64,000 nt of DNA, from the NCBI RefSeq assembly GCF_017744955.1, contig NZ_JAGIAG010000004.1, positions 1 through 64,000 on the forward strand, given 5' to 3'. Positions within the stretch are counted from its first letter, which is position 1, and each line of letters starts with the position of its first letter. Source of the stretch: Dokdonella sp. GTDB taxonomy: Bacteria; Pseudomonadota; Gammaproteobacteria; Xanthomonadales; Rhodanobacteraceae. This document shows, piece by piece, positions 8,005 through 17,213 of this stretch. The notes beneath the pieces were generated by a model that saw nothing but the letters and a program-made list of their open reading frames with translations, was not told the origin of the DNA and did not search any database. Position numbers and translations under genes: made by a program.

Positions 8005-10698
8005 ATGTCGAGTCCGGCTCACTTCCCTTCGTCGTTTCCGCGAACGCGGGAATCCATGTTGCGTCTGCCGCCACGCAACGGGATGGCGAGTTGCATCCGC
8101 AGTCTGCTCTTCGAGCCGTTCGCTGCACGGCTGTTCGCTTCGGCATCGCGCCTGCGCTGTCCCGCTTTCGCGGGGACGACGGCGATGCTGCTGTCGTCCG
8201 TCGCGCTCGCCGACAGCGGCGTCGGCGTCGACACCTGGCGCGCGACCAAGCTCGATCCCACCGCCGGCGCCGCCGTCGAGGGCTGCGACGAACGCGGCAC
8301 GTGGTGGCTGGTGCCGGGCCAGCGGCGCACGCCGACGGGGAATCTCTACCCGTGCCCGCCCGCGTCCGCGCCGCTGCACGAGCGCGGCGACTGGACCTAT
8401 TCCGGCGTGCTGCAGCTCGGCTATCTCGGCACCGGCGGCGACGACGACGCCGCGCTGTGGAATCGCTACGCGTTCTGGGACACCGGCCCCGTGCTCGGCC
8501 TGCTCTCCGTCGACGCCGAACGCGCGCAGGACGGCAGCTACGCCAAGTTGCGCGCGACGCGCGTCAGCGACGACGACCAGTACTACCAGCTCGCCTTCGG
8601 CCGCGCCGGCAGCTATCGCCTGCAAGCCTCGCTGCGCGACATCTCCAACGTGCTCAGCGCGAATGCGAAGTCGATCTGGAACGGCGTCGGCAGCAACACG
8701 CTGACCCTGTCCGACGGGCTGACGCCGGGCGGCAGCACGCCCGAACAGGTCGCCGCGGTGTCGTCGGCGGCGGCCGAGCGGACCTTGAAGGTCAAGCGTT
8801 CCAAGCAGGTGCTCGGCTACAGCGCGTACCTGACGCCGGACTGGAGCGCGTACGCGGATTTCAGCAACGAGCAGCGCAAGGGCGCGCGTCCGTACGGCGG
8901 CACGTTCTTCTTCAACTTCCCGTTCCCCGGCAACGGCGGCGTGTTCGAGACGGTCAAGCCGATCGACGATTCGACGATGAACCTCAACGCCGGCCTGCGC
9001 TATGCCGGCGCGGCGTGGCGGCTGGACTTCGGCTACTCCGGCTCGTTCTATCGCGACGCCAACCGGCGCTACACGTTCCAGACGCCGTACGCGCTGACGC
9101 CGGTGGTGCCCAACGCGGTATCGGCGCCGCTGACGACCGGCCAGATGTCGACCGAACCGGACAACGACTACCACAACCTGAAGGCCGCGCTGACGCGCAA
9201 GCTGCCGCTGAACGGCGAGTTCTCGCTGACCGCCTCGGTCGGCCGCATGCGCCAGGACGACACGCTGATCGCGCCGGTCGATTGCCGCGGCGTGTTCGGC
9301 ATCGGCCTCGGCGGCAGCCTGCAGCTCGGTCCGCACAATCCGTTCCTGTACGACTGCGCGCAGTGGAACACGCCCGCGGCGCTGTCGCGCAAGAGCGCCG
9401 ACATGCAGATCGACACGACCCTGCTCGATGCGCGCATCGCTCTGCAGCCGACCGCCGACCTCAGCGTGCGCGGCGGCCTGCGCTTCAATCGCGACGACTA
9501 TCGCAACGGCTACCTGATGCGCAATCCGCTCACCGGCCAATACGGCTACGTCAGCGAGAACGGCAGCCAGGGCAGCGTGGTGCCCGGAGAAAGCGGCATC
9601 TGGGCGCCCGGCGCCGACGCGCGCAACCTGACGCGCATCCGCAGCCTGCCGCTCGACTTGCAGACGATCGACGCCAACCTCGGCGCGGACTGGAAACTCG
9701 GCGAGCGCGACACGCTCGGCGCGACCTTCGCGTTCAACCGGTACGAACCGACCAACCGCGAGCGCCGCCAGGTCGACAGCAGCAGCCTCAAGCTGAACTG
9801 GATCAACCGCAGCCTGGACTGGCTGACCCTGCGCGCGAGCCTGACCTTCCTGAAGCAGACCGGCGACCGCTACGACTACGACCCGTACGAATTCACCTGG
9901 TCGAGCAGCCTGCCCGGCTTCATCGCGCCGCCCGGCGGCGTGCCGGCGCACACCGTCGAGGCGATGCGCAAGTACGACCTGTCCAGCCGCGACCAGCGCA
10001 AGGCGAACGTGATGGCGACGCTGACGCCGCGCGAGGACATGACGCTCACCGCGTCGCTGCGCGGCGACTGGAACGACTACGACGCGCGCATCGGCCGCCA
10101 GGGCTACTCGACCTTCGGCGCCACGCTGCAATGGGAGTGGCAGCCGACGCCGCGCACGCAGACCAGCGTCTACTACGGCTACGACCGCTCGCGCCTGCGC
10201 GAGGCGAACGTCAACGAACTCAACGCCAGCGGCGTCGATCCGCGCCTGGGCGGGCTGACCTATCCGCTCGCCGGGCGCTGGTGGGTGACCGATACGCAGC
10301 GCAACCACAGCGCCGGCGCGAACCTGCGCCACGACTTCGGTCGCGTGCGCCTGGACGTCGACTGGAACAACCTGTACGCGCGCGGCGTCACCGCCTATTC
10401 CTACGCCTCGTCGCTGGCATTGGCCTGGTCCGACACGGTGCCGAACGACGCCGCCGGCAGCGGCGCGTTCGCGCCGATGCGCTATCGCGTCGACACGCTC
10501 GCCCTGGCGCTGGTGATTCCGATCGTCGAGCGCGTGTCGCTGCGCGCGTTCGGCGTCTACGAACGCGGCCGCGTCGACGACTGGCACTACGCAGGCTTCG
10601 GCACCGGCCGCGTGATCGACCATCGCGTGTACACCGACGGCGGGCCGCAGGACTACAGCGCGCATCTCGTCGGCATCCTGCTCGACGTGCAGCTGTGA
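8005..10698 (+). CDS. MtrB/PioB-family outer-membrane beta-barrel (porin-cytochrome conduit)
   Basis: A predicted large outer-membrane barrel that sheathes the decaheme cytochrome and lets electrons cross the outer membrane. The 897-residue protein shows the family pattern: an early Cys pair (CDERGTWW...LYPCPP), then long alternating amphipathic strands with Tyr/Arg/Trp girdles to the end (HLVGILLDVQL). ATG 8005 has GGGAG upstream and fits the short gap to the previous gene. Oddly, codons ~9-59 are made of a REP-type palindrome pair (8031-8180) read in frame (FPRTRES... CPAFAGTT), so the signal peptide is a hybrid: only MLLSSVALADSG from Met61 looks ancestral. The alternative start is Met61 (8185), which would leave almost no signal peptide. 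Family assignment rests on length, strand pattern and the decaheme neighbour. Confidence 0.88.
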   Translation: MSSPAHFPSSFPRTRESMLRLPPRNGMASCIRSLLFEPFAARLFASASRLRCPAFAGTTAMLLSSVALADSGVGVDTWRATKLDPTAGAAVEGCDERGTWWLVPGQRRTPTGNLYPCPPASAPLHERGDWTYSGVLQLGYLGTGGDDDAALWNRYAFWDTGPVLGLLSVDAERAQDGSYAKLRATRVSDDDQYYQLAFGRAGSYRLQASLRDISNVLSANAKSIWNGVGSNTLTLSDGLTPGGSTPEQVAAVSSAAAERTLKVKRSKQVLGYSAYLTPDWSAYADFSNEQRKGARPYGGTFFFNFPFPGNGGVFETVKPIDDSTMNLNAGLRYAGAAWRLDFGYSGSFYRDANRRYTFQTPYALTPVVPNAVSAPLTTGQMSTEPDNDYHNLKAALTRKLPLNGEFSLTASVGRMRQDDTLIAPVDCRGVFGIGLGGSLQLGPHNPFLYDCAQWNTPAALSRKSADMQIDTTLLDARIALQPTADLSVRGGLRFNRDDYRNGYLMRNPLTGQYGYVSENGSQGSVVPGESGIWAPGADARNLTRIRSLPLDLQTIDANLGADWKLGERDTLGATFAFNRYEPTNRERRQVDSSSLKLNWINRSLDWLTLRASLTFLKQTGDRYDYDPYEFTWSSSLPGFIAPPGGVPAHTVEAMRKYDLSSRDQRKANVMATLTPREDMTLTASLRGDWNDYDARIGRQGYSTFGATLQWEWQPTPRTQTSVYYGYDRSRLREANVNELNASGVDPRLGGLTYPLAGRWWVTDTQRNHSAGANLRHDFGRVRLDVDWNNLYARGVTAYSYASSLALAWSDTVPNDAAGSGAFAPMRYRVDTLALALVIPIVERVSLRAFGVYERGRVDDWHYAGFGTGRVIDHRVYTDGGPQDYSAHLVGILLDVQL
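8031..8180. repeat. REP-doublet (REPIN-like) element inside the barrel gene
   Basis: The left arm (8031-8053) and right arm (8158-8180) are inverted copies matching at 18 of 23 bases. Each contains its own hairpin core (CCGCGAACGCGG on the left, CCCGCTTTCGCGGG on the right). The ~150-bp span and two inverted hairpins are those of a REPIN. It lies within the 5' coding region of the MtrB/PioB-type gene and leaves the frame open. Confidence 0.7.
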
Positions 10699-10708
10699 GG
10701 TCGACGCG

Positions 10709-11371
10709 ATGAACGTCCCGACACGTCTGTGCTTCCTGCTCGTCGCCGCGCTCGCCGCGCCGCGCATGTCGGCGGCGATCGAATGGATCGACCTGCGCGG
10801 CGCGGCGCCGATCCGCGGCGACGCCGCCACCGGCGCGGCGAAGGCGACCGTCTGCGTCGCCTGCCACGGGCCGAACGGCAACGCGGTCGTGCCGGCCTTC
10901 CCGCGCCTGGCCGGGCAGCGCGCGGACTATCTCTACTGGCGGCTGGCGAACTTCAAGCGCGGCGCGAGGCCGGAATCGGTGATGACGGCGCAGACCGCGA
11001 ACCTCAGCGATGCCGACCTGCACGATCTCGCCGCCTACTTCGCCGCACAGACCGCGACGAAATCGCCGCTGCCCGCGATGCCGTCCGCGCGCGGCGAGTC
11101 GCTGTTCCGCGACGGCGATCCGGCGCGCGGCACGCCACCCTGCCAGGGCTGCCACGGGGCCGACGCGAGAGGGCCTGCCGATTCGCGTTTCGCGACCTGG
11201 CCGGCGCTGCGCGGACAGAACGCGGACTACCTCGCCGCGCGGCTCAAGGCCTACCGCGACGGCAAGGACGCCGTCAGCAGCAACGAATTCGTCATGCGCG
11301 GCGTCGCGCGCAGCCTCGACGACGAGGCGATCGCCGCGCTCGCCGCCTGGCTCGCTTCCCACTCGCCCTGA
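10709..11371 (+). CDS. Diheme cytochrome c, c4-like
   Basis: Periplasmic electron carrier of 220 residues with a signal peptide (RLCFLLVAALAAPRMSAA). It has two cytochrome c folds: CVACH near residue 50 with Met in PESVM, and CQGCH near residue 145 with Met in NEFVM. The phrases FPRLAGQRADYL and WPALRGQNADYL are the paired motifs of c4-type domains. It starts 10 bases after the barrel gene, in the same direction, so it is very likely part of the same operon and a plausible soluble partner passing electrons between the decaheme cytochrome and the inner-membrane chain. That role is inferred from context. Confidence 0.88.
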   Translation: MNVPTRLCFLLVAALAAPRMSAAIEWIDLRGAAPIRGDAATGAAKATVCVACHGPNGNAVVPAFPRLAGQRADYLYWRLANFKRGARPESVMTAQTANLSDADLHDLAAYFAAQTATKSPLPAMPSARGESLFRDGDPARGTPPCQGCHGADARGPADSRFATWPALRGQNADYLAARLKAYRDGKDAVSSNEFVMRGVARSLDDEAIAALAAWLASHSP

Positions 11372-11540
11372 GGCGCCGCAAGGAGGACACCGCCGCTCGC
11401 ACACGCCGTCGCACCCCGTCTCCCCGCACGGGCCGCTCGTACCGCTCGCGCGACCGCGGGCGCGCTTCATCCGACACCCCCTGCATCCAGACGCACGCCT
11501 CACCCGGAAACACGCTTCATCCCGAAACGAAGGAGTACGC

Positions 11541-11942
11541 ATGAAAACTCGAATCGCCCTGCTCGCCGCATCCCTGCTCGCCCCCGCCTGCGTGTGGGCG
11601 GCGAACCACAACGTCACCGTCGGCGGCAGCGCCGGCAACGTCTTCACGCCGTCGAGCCTCGACGTGCAGGTCGGCGACACCGTCACCTTCAGCAACGCAG
11701 GCGGCTTTCACAACGTCGCCTCGACCAATCAGGATCCGGGCGCCGGCTTCACGTTCCGCTGCGCCGTGGACTGCACCAGCGACAACGCCGGCAGCAACGC
11801 GAGCTGGACCGCCGTGATCACGATCCCCGCCTCGGCCGGCCACGCGGACATTCCGTACCTGTGCGAAGTCCACGGCCAGCAGATGTCCGGCGTCCTGCGC
11901 GTGACCAACCCGGTTTCCCTGCAGTCCTTCAGCATCGACTGA
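11541..11942 (+). CDS. Periplasmic cupredoxin (plastocyanin/azurin-like)
   Basis: A small blue-copper-type electron carrier, 133 residues, signal peptide about residues 1-20. The type-1 copper ligand set is visible: His57 (GGFHNV), Cys108 and His111 (YLCEVHGQQM) and Met115. An additional Cys74/Cys78 pair is unusual and could form a disulfide. ATG 11541 has AAGGAG eight bases upstream. It lies 169 bases behind the c4-like cytochrome and is followed by a strong terminator, so it looks like the last gene of the electron-transfer cluster. In PioABC- and Fe(II)-oxidiser-type systems a small high-potential carrier (HiPIP or copper protein) takes this position; that parallel is inference. Confidence 0.88.
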   Translation: MKTRIALLAASLLAPACVWAANHNVTVGGSAGNVFTPSSLDVQVGDTVTFSNAGGFHNVASTNQDPGAGFTFRCAVDCTSDNAGSNASWTAVITIPASAGHADIPYLCEVHGQQMSGVLRVTNPVSLQSFSID

Positions 11943-12289
11943 GCGCACCGTCCACCTGCGCGATCCGTCGCCACCTCCGCACGTACCCCACAGGCCCGTG
12001 CGGAGTTTTTTCGCGTCCGTAAGAACCCGCGACGCCCGGATCGGCACGCCCTCGATCCGACACTCCCGAAACGACGTTCGCTGCGTGAATCCCCGCAAGC
12101 CGCCTCGTCCCCGCGTCCACGGATGACGTCTTTTTTTCGGAATCCCTTCACCGCGCTGGACAATTGCGGCGATTCGTACAGTTGTCGCATCGACACGGCA
12201 TCAACCGCGTCGTCGCACGACTACCATTCCGGTCGCCTGCGCAGGGGAGGCGTTCGTCCGCAGATCGGAACCGGGAGGTATTCGCTGTC
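11943..12289. other. 347-bp intergenic region between cupredoxin and second protease
   Basis: It holds the cupredoxin terminator (11975-12011) and the leader of the second protease, with a GGGAGG ribosome site at 12273-12278. A short T-run lies near 12129. No ORF with plausible coding character was seen. Confidence 0.5.
11975..12011 (+). terminator. Rho-independent terminator of the electron-transfer cluster
   Basis: A perfect 8-bp stem CTCCGCAC/GTGCGGAG with a 15-base loop is followed directly by six T. It lies 33 bases after the cupredoxin stop. Confidence 0.85.
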
Positions 12290-15200
12290 ATGCACAAGAC
12301 CATCGCAACGGCCATTGCGGCCGCGCTCGCAGGAACCGCCGGCGCGCTCGCGCCCGCGCACCACGCAGCGGCGGCGCCGCCGCAGACCCACAAGGTGTTC
12401 GCACCGAAGTCGCTCGCGCCGGCCGGCGCGCAAGCCGTCGAGAGCTACGGCCGTTTCGGCCTGTACCGCGTCGACGCGGCGACCTTGTCGAGCATGCAGG
12501 CGGCATCGCCGCGCGTCCGTGCCGACGCCGAGGCGGACAGCCTGCTGTTCAGCGCCTATCCGTTCGACACCCAGCGCGGCACCTTGCAGGCGCCGGCGCC
12601 GTTCGCGCTGCGCAGCGCGCAGGGCCCGCGGCTCGACGTCGTGCAGTTCGTCGGTCCGATCAAGCAGCAGTGGCTCGACGCGTTGAAGGCGCGCGGCATC
12701 CAGCCGGTGCAGTACGTCGCCAACAACGGTTATCTCGTGTGGGTCGACATCGACGCGCAGCCGCGACTCGAACAGTTGCGCACCGACGCGAACTGGCTGC
12801 AGTTCGCCTCGCCGTTCTACGGCTTCCTCAAGGTCGATCCGAAACTCGGCGCGCAGCTCGCGCAGGCCGGCAGCGGCGGCGACGAAGTCGACGTCGTCGT
12901 GCAGGTGTACCGGCACGACGGCGTCGCCGCGACGCGCCGCTTCGTCGAGACGCTCGGCCTGGTCCCGACCGGCCAGCTCGGTCCGCTCGGCCCGGGCAAG
13001 GCGACCTATGCCTGGGCCGGCATCGCCGATCGCTTCGAGAACCTGGAACTGCGCGTGCGCGTGTCGGACATCCCGGCGATCGCCGAGCGCCCCGACGTGA
13101 CCTTCGTCGGCGCGGTGCTGCCGGTGCGCCTGCTCGACGAGAAGCAGGACCTCATCATGACCGGCGATTTCGCGCCGGGCACGGGCTCGATCGACTACCT
13201 GCAGTTCCTGCTCGACCGCGGCTTCAGCCAGGATCCGGCCGACTATCCGATCGTCGACCTCACCGACAGCACGATCGACGAAGGCGGCACCGGCGTGACC
13301 GCGGTGAACACCGCCGACCCGCGCCTGCACGTCGGCGGCGACGTCGCCAATCCGTCGCGCGTGGCGTACTTCCGCAACTGCTCCACGACGGCGGACACCT
13401 CGGTCGGCGCGATCGACGGCCACGGCTCCCTGAACGCCGGCATCGTCGCCGGCTACGACCAGACCGCGGGCACGCCGTACCAGGACGCGGACGGCCATCA
13501 GCTCGGCCTCGGCGTGAATCCGTTCGGCCGCGTCGGTTCGACGGCGCTCTTCACCGGCAGCGGCCCCTCGATCAGCCGCGCCAACTGCGGCGGCAACGAC
13601 GCCGGCGTGATCCTGGCGAACTGGCAGAACGGCGCGCGCATCAGCAACAACTCCTGGGGCTCGACCTTTCCGCCGAGCACCTACGACGCCGGGCAGCAGG
13701 CCTACGACGCCGGCGTCCGCGACGCCGACCCGGGCAGCGCCGGCAACCAGGAAATGATCTACGTGTTCTCGGCCGGCAACAGCGGACCCGACGCGGCCAG
13801 CGTCGGCTCGCCGGGCGCGGCGAAGAACACGATCGTGGTCGGCGCATCGGAGAACCTGCGCCCGTACAGCGGCGTCCCCGACCACTGCGAACTGAGCGGC
13901 GTCGCCGTGGCGACGGCCGCGGACGATCCGACCTCGGTCGCCGATTTCTCCAGCCGCGGCCCGTCTCCCGGCCAGCGCGTCAAACCCGAGGTCATCGCGC
14001 CCGGTTCGCACATCACCTCCGGCGCGAGCATCTATTCGGGCTACACCGGCTCGGGCGTCTGTTCGAAGTACTACCCGACCGGGCAGACCATCTTCGCCGC
14101 CTCGACCGGCACCAGCCATTCGGCGCCCGCGGTCGCCGGCCTGGCCTCGCTCTCGTACTACTGGATCGAGCACGGCGGCGTCGGCGCAGCGGCCGGAACG
14201 GTCGACGTGATCGGCGGCGCACGCGCGCCGAGCCCGGCCGCGATGAAAGCCTGGCTGATCGCGCACCCGAGCTACCTGACCGGCGTCGACGGCAACGACG
14301 ACCTGCCGAGCAACAACCAGGGCTACGGCATGCCGAACATCGACACGATGTTCGACGCGACGCCGAAGATCGTGCTCGACCAGAGCGAAACCTTCGACGA
14401 CACCGGCGACACGCGCAGCTACACCTGGAGCGTCGCCGATCCGACCAAGCCGGTGCGCGTCGTGCTTGCCTACACCGACGCGTTCGGCGCGCTCGGCACC
14501 AGCCCGCAGGTCAACGATCTCGATCTCGCAGTCGACACCGCGGGCGCAACCTATCTGGGCAACCACTTCGCGAGCAATTTCAGCACGACCGGCGGCAGCG
14601 CGGACACCAGGAACAACTACGAGGCGGTGTTCCTTCCGGCCGGCGCGACCGACCTCACCATCACGGTGACGGCCGCGAACATCGCCGGCGACGGCGTGCC
14701 GGGCAGCGGCGATGCCACCGACCAGGATTTCGCCCTGGTCTGCAGCAACTGCGTGCGGCAGCCGACGTTCACGGTGAGCACGCCCGCGCTGAGCGCGGAG
14801 GTCTGCTCCGGCACCGATTTCAGCGCGCCGATCGCGATCGGTTCGATCCAGGGCTACGACACCCCGGTCGCGCTCGCGCTCAGCGGCGCGCCGGCCGGCG
14901 CGAGCGCCGCCGTGACACCGACCAACGTGACGCCGCCCGGCAACGCGACCGTCTCGGTGACCGGTTCCGATGCGGTGGCGGCCGGCGACTACACGCTGAC
15001 CCTGACCGGCACCTCGGGCACGAGCACCAAGTCGCTCGCCATCGACCTGACCTATGCGACCACGGCGCCGTCCGAACCGGCCCTGCAAGCCCCCGCCGAC
15101 GGCGCGCCGAACCAGAGCCAGACGCCGGTGCTCAGCTGGCAGGCCGCGGCGCAGGCGGGCAGCTATCGCGTCGAGGTCGCGAGCGATGCGGCGTTCTCGA

Positions 15201-15991
15201 CCCTCGTGGCCTCGGCGACCGTCGCCGATACGAGCTGGACCGTCGCCCCGGCGCTGAACTCGAACACGCGCTACTACTGGCGCGTGACGGCGCTCAACGC
15301 CTGCGGCGACAGCGGCGGCGCCGGCGGCGACCGCATCTTCGGCGACGGCTTCGACGAGACGCCGTTGCCGCCGCTGTCGCAGAGCTTCGTCTTCACGACC
15401 CAGGCCCTGCCCGGCGACTGCTCGATCGGCAGCACGCAGCAGGTGCTCTGGAGCGACGACCTCGAAGGCGACACCAACGGCTGGTCGCACAGCGGCACGC
15501 AGGATTCGTGGACGCTCGGCGCGAACGCGCACGGCGGCACGCATGCGTGGCAGGCGAACAACACCGATTCAGTGTCCGACCAGCGGCTGGTCTCGCCGAG
15601 CGTGGCCCTGCCGGGCGCGCTGACCGGCCTCACGCTGTCATTCTGGAACCGGCAATCCCTGGAGGCGAGCTTCGGCGGCGGCTGCTTCGACGCTGCGATC
15701 CTCGAAGTGTCGAGCGACGACGGCGCCAGCTGGACCCCGCTGCCGTCCACATCGCTGCTGACCGATCCCTACGACGGCGCCGTAGACGACGGGTACGACA
15801 ATCCGCTCGCCGGCGAACAGGCCTGGTGCGGCGATCCGCAGTCGTATCTGAACTCGATCGTCGACATCCAGAGTCACGCCGGCCAGACGGTGAAGTTCCG
15901 CTTCCGCATGGCCAACGACAACTCCGGCGCGCGAGCGAACCCGGGTTGGGCGATCGACGATCTCAGGGTCGCCGGCTGCCAGGCGGATTGA
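12290..15991 (+). CDS. Secreted S8 serine protease with C-terminal beta domains
   Basis: 1233-residue predicted secreted protease. ATG 12290 has GGGAGG upstream and a signal peptide (TIATAIAAALAGTAGALAPA). The catalytic domain is of the KP-43/kexin-like S8 branch: Asp in IVDLTDSTID (about residue 320), His378 in DGHGSLNAG, Ser609 in GTSHSAPA, with NNSWGS and FSAGNSG around the oxyanion Asn. It continues with a P-domain-like jelly-roll (about 690-820), Ig/fn3-like repeats (about 830-1040) and a terminal MAM/anchor-J-like domain. The motif RIFGDGFDE (1015-1023), which resembles the C-terminal tail of the first protease, occurs here in the middle of the chain and appears to interrupt the fn3-like unit between NACGD and FVFTT. 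Substrate is unknown. Confidence 0.92.
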   Translation: MHKTIATAIAAALAGTAGALAPAHHAAAAPPQTHKVFAPKSLAPAGAQAVESYGRFGLYRVDAATLSSMQAASPRVRADAEADSLLFSAYPFDTQRGTLQAPAPFALRSAQGPRLDVVQFVGPIKQQWLDALKARGIQPVQYVANNGYLVWVDIDAQPRLEQLRTDANWLQFASPFYGFLKVDPKLGAQLAQAGSGGDEVDVVVQVYRHDGVAATRRFVETLGLVPTGQLGPLGPGKATYAWAGIADRFENLELRVRVSDIPAIAERPDVTFVGAVLPVRLLDEKQDLIMTGDFAPGTGSIDYLQFLLDRGFSQDPADYPIVDLTDSTIDEGGTGVTAVNTADPRLHVGGDVANPSRVAYFRNCSTTADTSVGAIDGHGSLNAGIVAGYDQTAGTPYQDADGHQLGLGVNPFGRVGSTALFTGSGPSISRANCGGNDAGVILANWQNGARISNNSWGSTFPPSTYDAGQQAYDAGVRDADPGSAGNQEMIYVFSAGNSGPDAASVGSPGAAKNTIVVGASENLRPYSGVPDHCELSGVAVATAADDPTSVADFSSRGPSPGQRVKPEVIAPGSHITSGASIYSGYTGSGVCSKYYPTGQTIFAASTGTSHSAPAVAGLASLSYYWIEHGGVGAAAGTVDVIGGARAPSPAAMKAWLIAHPSYLTGVDGNDDLPSNNQGYGMPNIDTMFDATPKIVLDQSETFDDTGDTRSYTWSVADPTKPVRVVLAYTDAFGALGTSPQVNDLDLAVDTAGATYLGNHFASNFSTTGGSADTRNNYEAVFLPAGATDLTITVTAANIAGDGVPGSGDATDQDFALVCSNCVRQPTFTVSTPALSAEVCSGTDFSAPIAIGSIQGYDTPVALALSGAPAGASAAVTPTNVTPPGNATVSVTGSDAVAAGDYTLTLTGTSGTSTKSLAIDLTYATTAPSEPALQAPADGAPNQSQTPVLSWQAAAQAGSYRVEVASDAAFSTLVASATVADTSWTVAPALNSNTRYYWRVTALNACGDSGGAGGDRIFGDGFDETPLPPLSQSFVFTTQALPGDCSIGSTQQVLWSDDLEGDTNGWSHSGTQDSWTLGANAHGGTHAWQANNTDSVSDQRLVSPSVALPGALTGLTLSFWNRQSLEASFGGGCFDAAILEVSSDDGASWTPLPSTSLLTDPYDGAVDDGYDNPLAGEQAWCGDPQSYLNSIVDIQSHAGQTVKFRFRMANDNSGARANPGWAIDDLRVAGCQAD

Positions 15992-16013
15992 TCCCGCCGC
16001 TCGCGCCTCGCTT

Positions 16014-17213
16014 TCAGCCTTTGCCGTTGCCGCCCTTCGTCGCGGCGGTCTGCGCCGGCTTCGCCGCTTCGGCGATGCGCACCTGCGTGCCGGTGACGAC
16101 GCCGTCCGGCGGGTTCTCGATCACGCGGTCGGTCGGCGCCAGGCCGGAACCGATCTCGACCACCTTGCCGAGGTCGCGCGCGATCGTCACCGGCTTGACC
16201 ACGACCTTGTCGTCCGCGTCGACGGTGGCGACGCTGACGCCCTTCGCATTGATGATCAACGCGCTGCCCGGAACGCTGAGCGCGCCCGCCTCACCCTTCA
16301 GATCGAGGCGCACGTTGGCGAAGCCGCCGGGTAGCAGATCGCCGGCGACGTTGTCGACGTTGAGCTGCATCAGCGTGGTGCCGCTGGCGGCGTTGACCGC
16401 CTGCGCCGAGGATTCCACCGTGCCGGCGTAGGTCGTGCCCGGATGTTCGGGCACGCTGATCGTCGCCTTGGTGCCGGGCGGCACGCGCGGCACGTCGTTC
16501 TGCGGCACGCTGACGTAGACGCGCAGCTTCCTGGTGTCCGACACGACGAACAGTTCCTGCCCGCTCGCGCTGCCGACGTTGACCAGCGCGCCGACGTCGG
16601 TGTTGCGCGCCGTCACCACGCCGTCGAACGGCGCGACGATGCGCGCGAAGCCCTTCATCGCCAGCATGCGGTCGACGTTCGCCTGCGCCGACTTGACCAG
16701 CGCCTGCTTGGCTTCGGCGTCGCCGGACTTCTCGTCGGCGGCCTGCTTGGACACCGCGCCGGTCGCGACCAGTGCGCGCCAGCGCTTGGCGGTGGTGTCG
16801 GCGAGCGCCGCGTCCGCCTTCGCGCTGATCAGGTCGGCGCGCGCCTGCGCGAGCTGCTGGTCGAGATCGGGCGTCTCCAGGTTCGCCAACACCTCGCCGG
16901 CCTTCACGGTGGCGCCGATGTCGTGCTTCCAGTCCTTCACGTAGCCGGACACGCGCGCGTAGATCGGCGCGCGCTGCCAGGCTTCGACGCGGCCGGGCAG
17001 TTCGAGGCCGGCGGTGTTGACGGCGTTCGACGGCGGATTGACGGCGACCGTCGCCAGCGCCTGCGCGTCGGTCCATTCGCGCAGCCGCGTGGACTCCGAG
17101 GCGCGCACGATCAGCCCGTGCGCGACGACCACGCCGGCGATGACGATCGCGACGAGGCCGGTCAGGCGCAAACCGCGCCGCGAGACGGAATGGGGGGCGT
17201 CAGACTGCGACAT
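16014..17213 (-). CDS. RND efflux periplasmic adaptor (membrane fusion protein)
   Basis: 399 residues. An N-terminal membrane anchor (LTGLVAIVIAGVVVAHGLIV), a biotinyl-lipoyl half-motif (YVKDWKHDIGATVKAGEVLA), a coiled-coil hairpin (LAQARADLISAKADAALADT), the second lipoyl half (ARIVAPFDGVVTARNTDVG) and a beta-barrel domain are in MexA/AcrA order. It links the inner-membrane RND pump to an outer-membrane channel. Its start overlaps the end of the permease gene by 14 bases, so it is cotranscribed and translated after the pump; adaptor genes more often come first. There is no lipobox, so it is anchored by the N-terminal helix. Confidence 0.92.
   Translation of the reverse strand: MSQSDAPHSVSRRGLRLTGLVAIVIAGVVVAHGLIVRASESTRLREWTDAQALATVAVNPPSNAVNTAGLELPGRVEAWQRAPIYARVSGYVKDWKHDIGATVKAGEVLANLETPDLDQQLAQARADLISAKADAALADTTAKRWRALVATGAVSKQAADEKSGDAEAKQALVKSAQANVDRMLAMKGFARIVAPFDGVVTARNTDVGALVNVGSASGQELFVVSDTRKLRVYVSVPQNDVPRVPPGTKATISVPEHPGTTYAGTVESSAQAVNAASGTTLMQLNVDNVAGDLLPGGFANVRLDLKGEAGALSVPGSALIINAKGVSVATVDADDKVVVKPVTIARDLGKVVEIGSGLAPTDRVIENPPDGVVTGTQVRIAEAAKPAQTAATKGGNGKG

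Noticed and set aside
7924..10881. ~985-codon minus-strand frame opposite the barrel gene
   Set aside because: No motif, no ribosome site; the plus-strand barrel with its decaheme neighbour explains the region.
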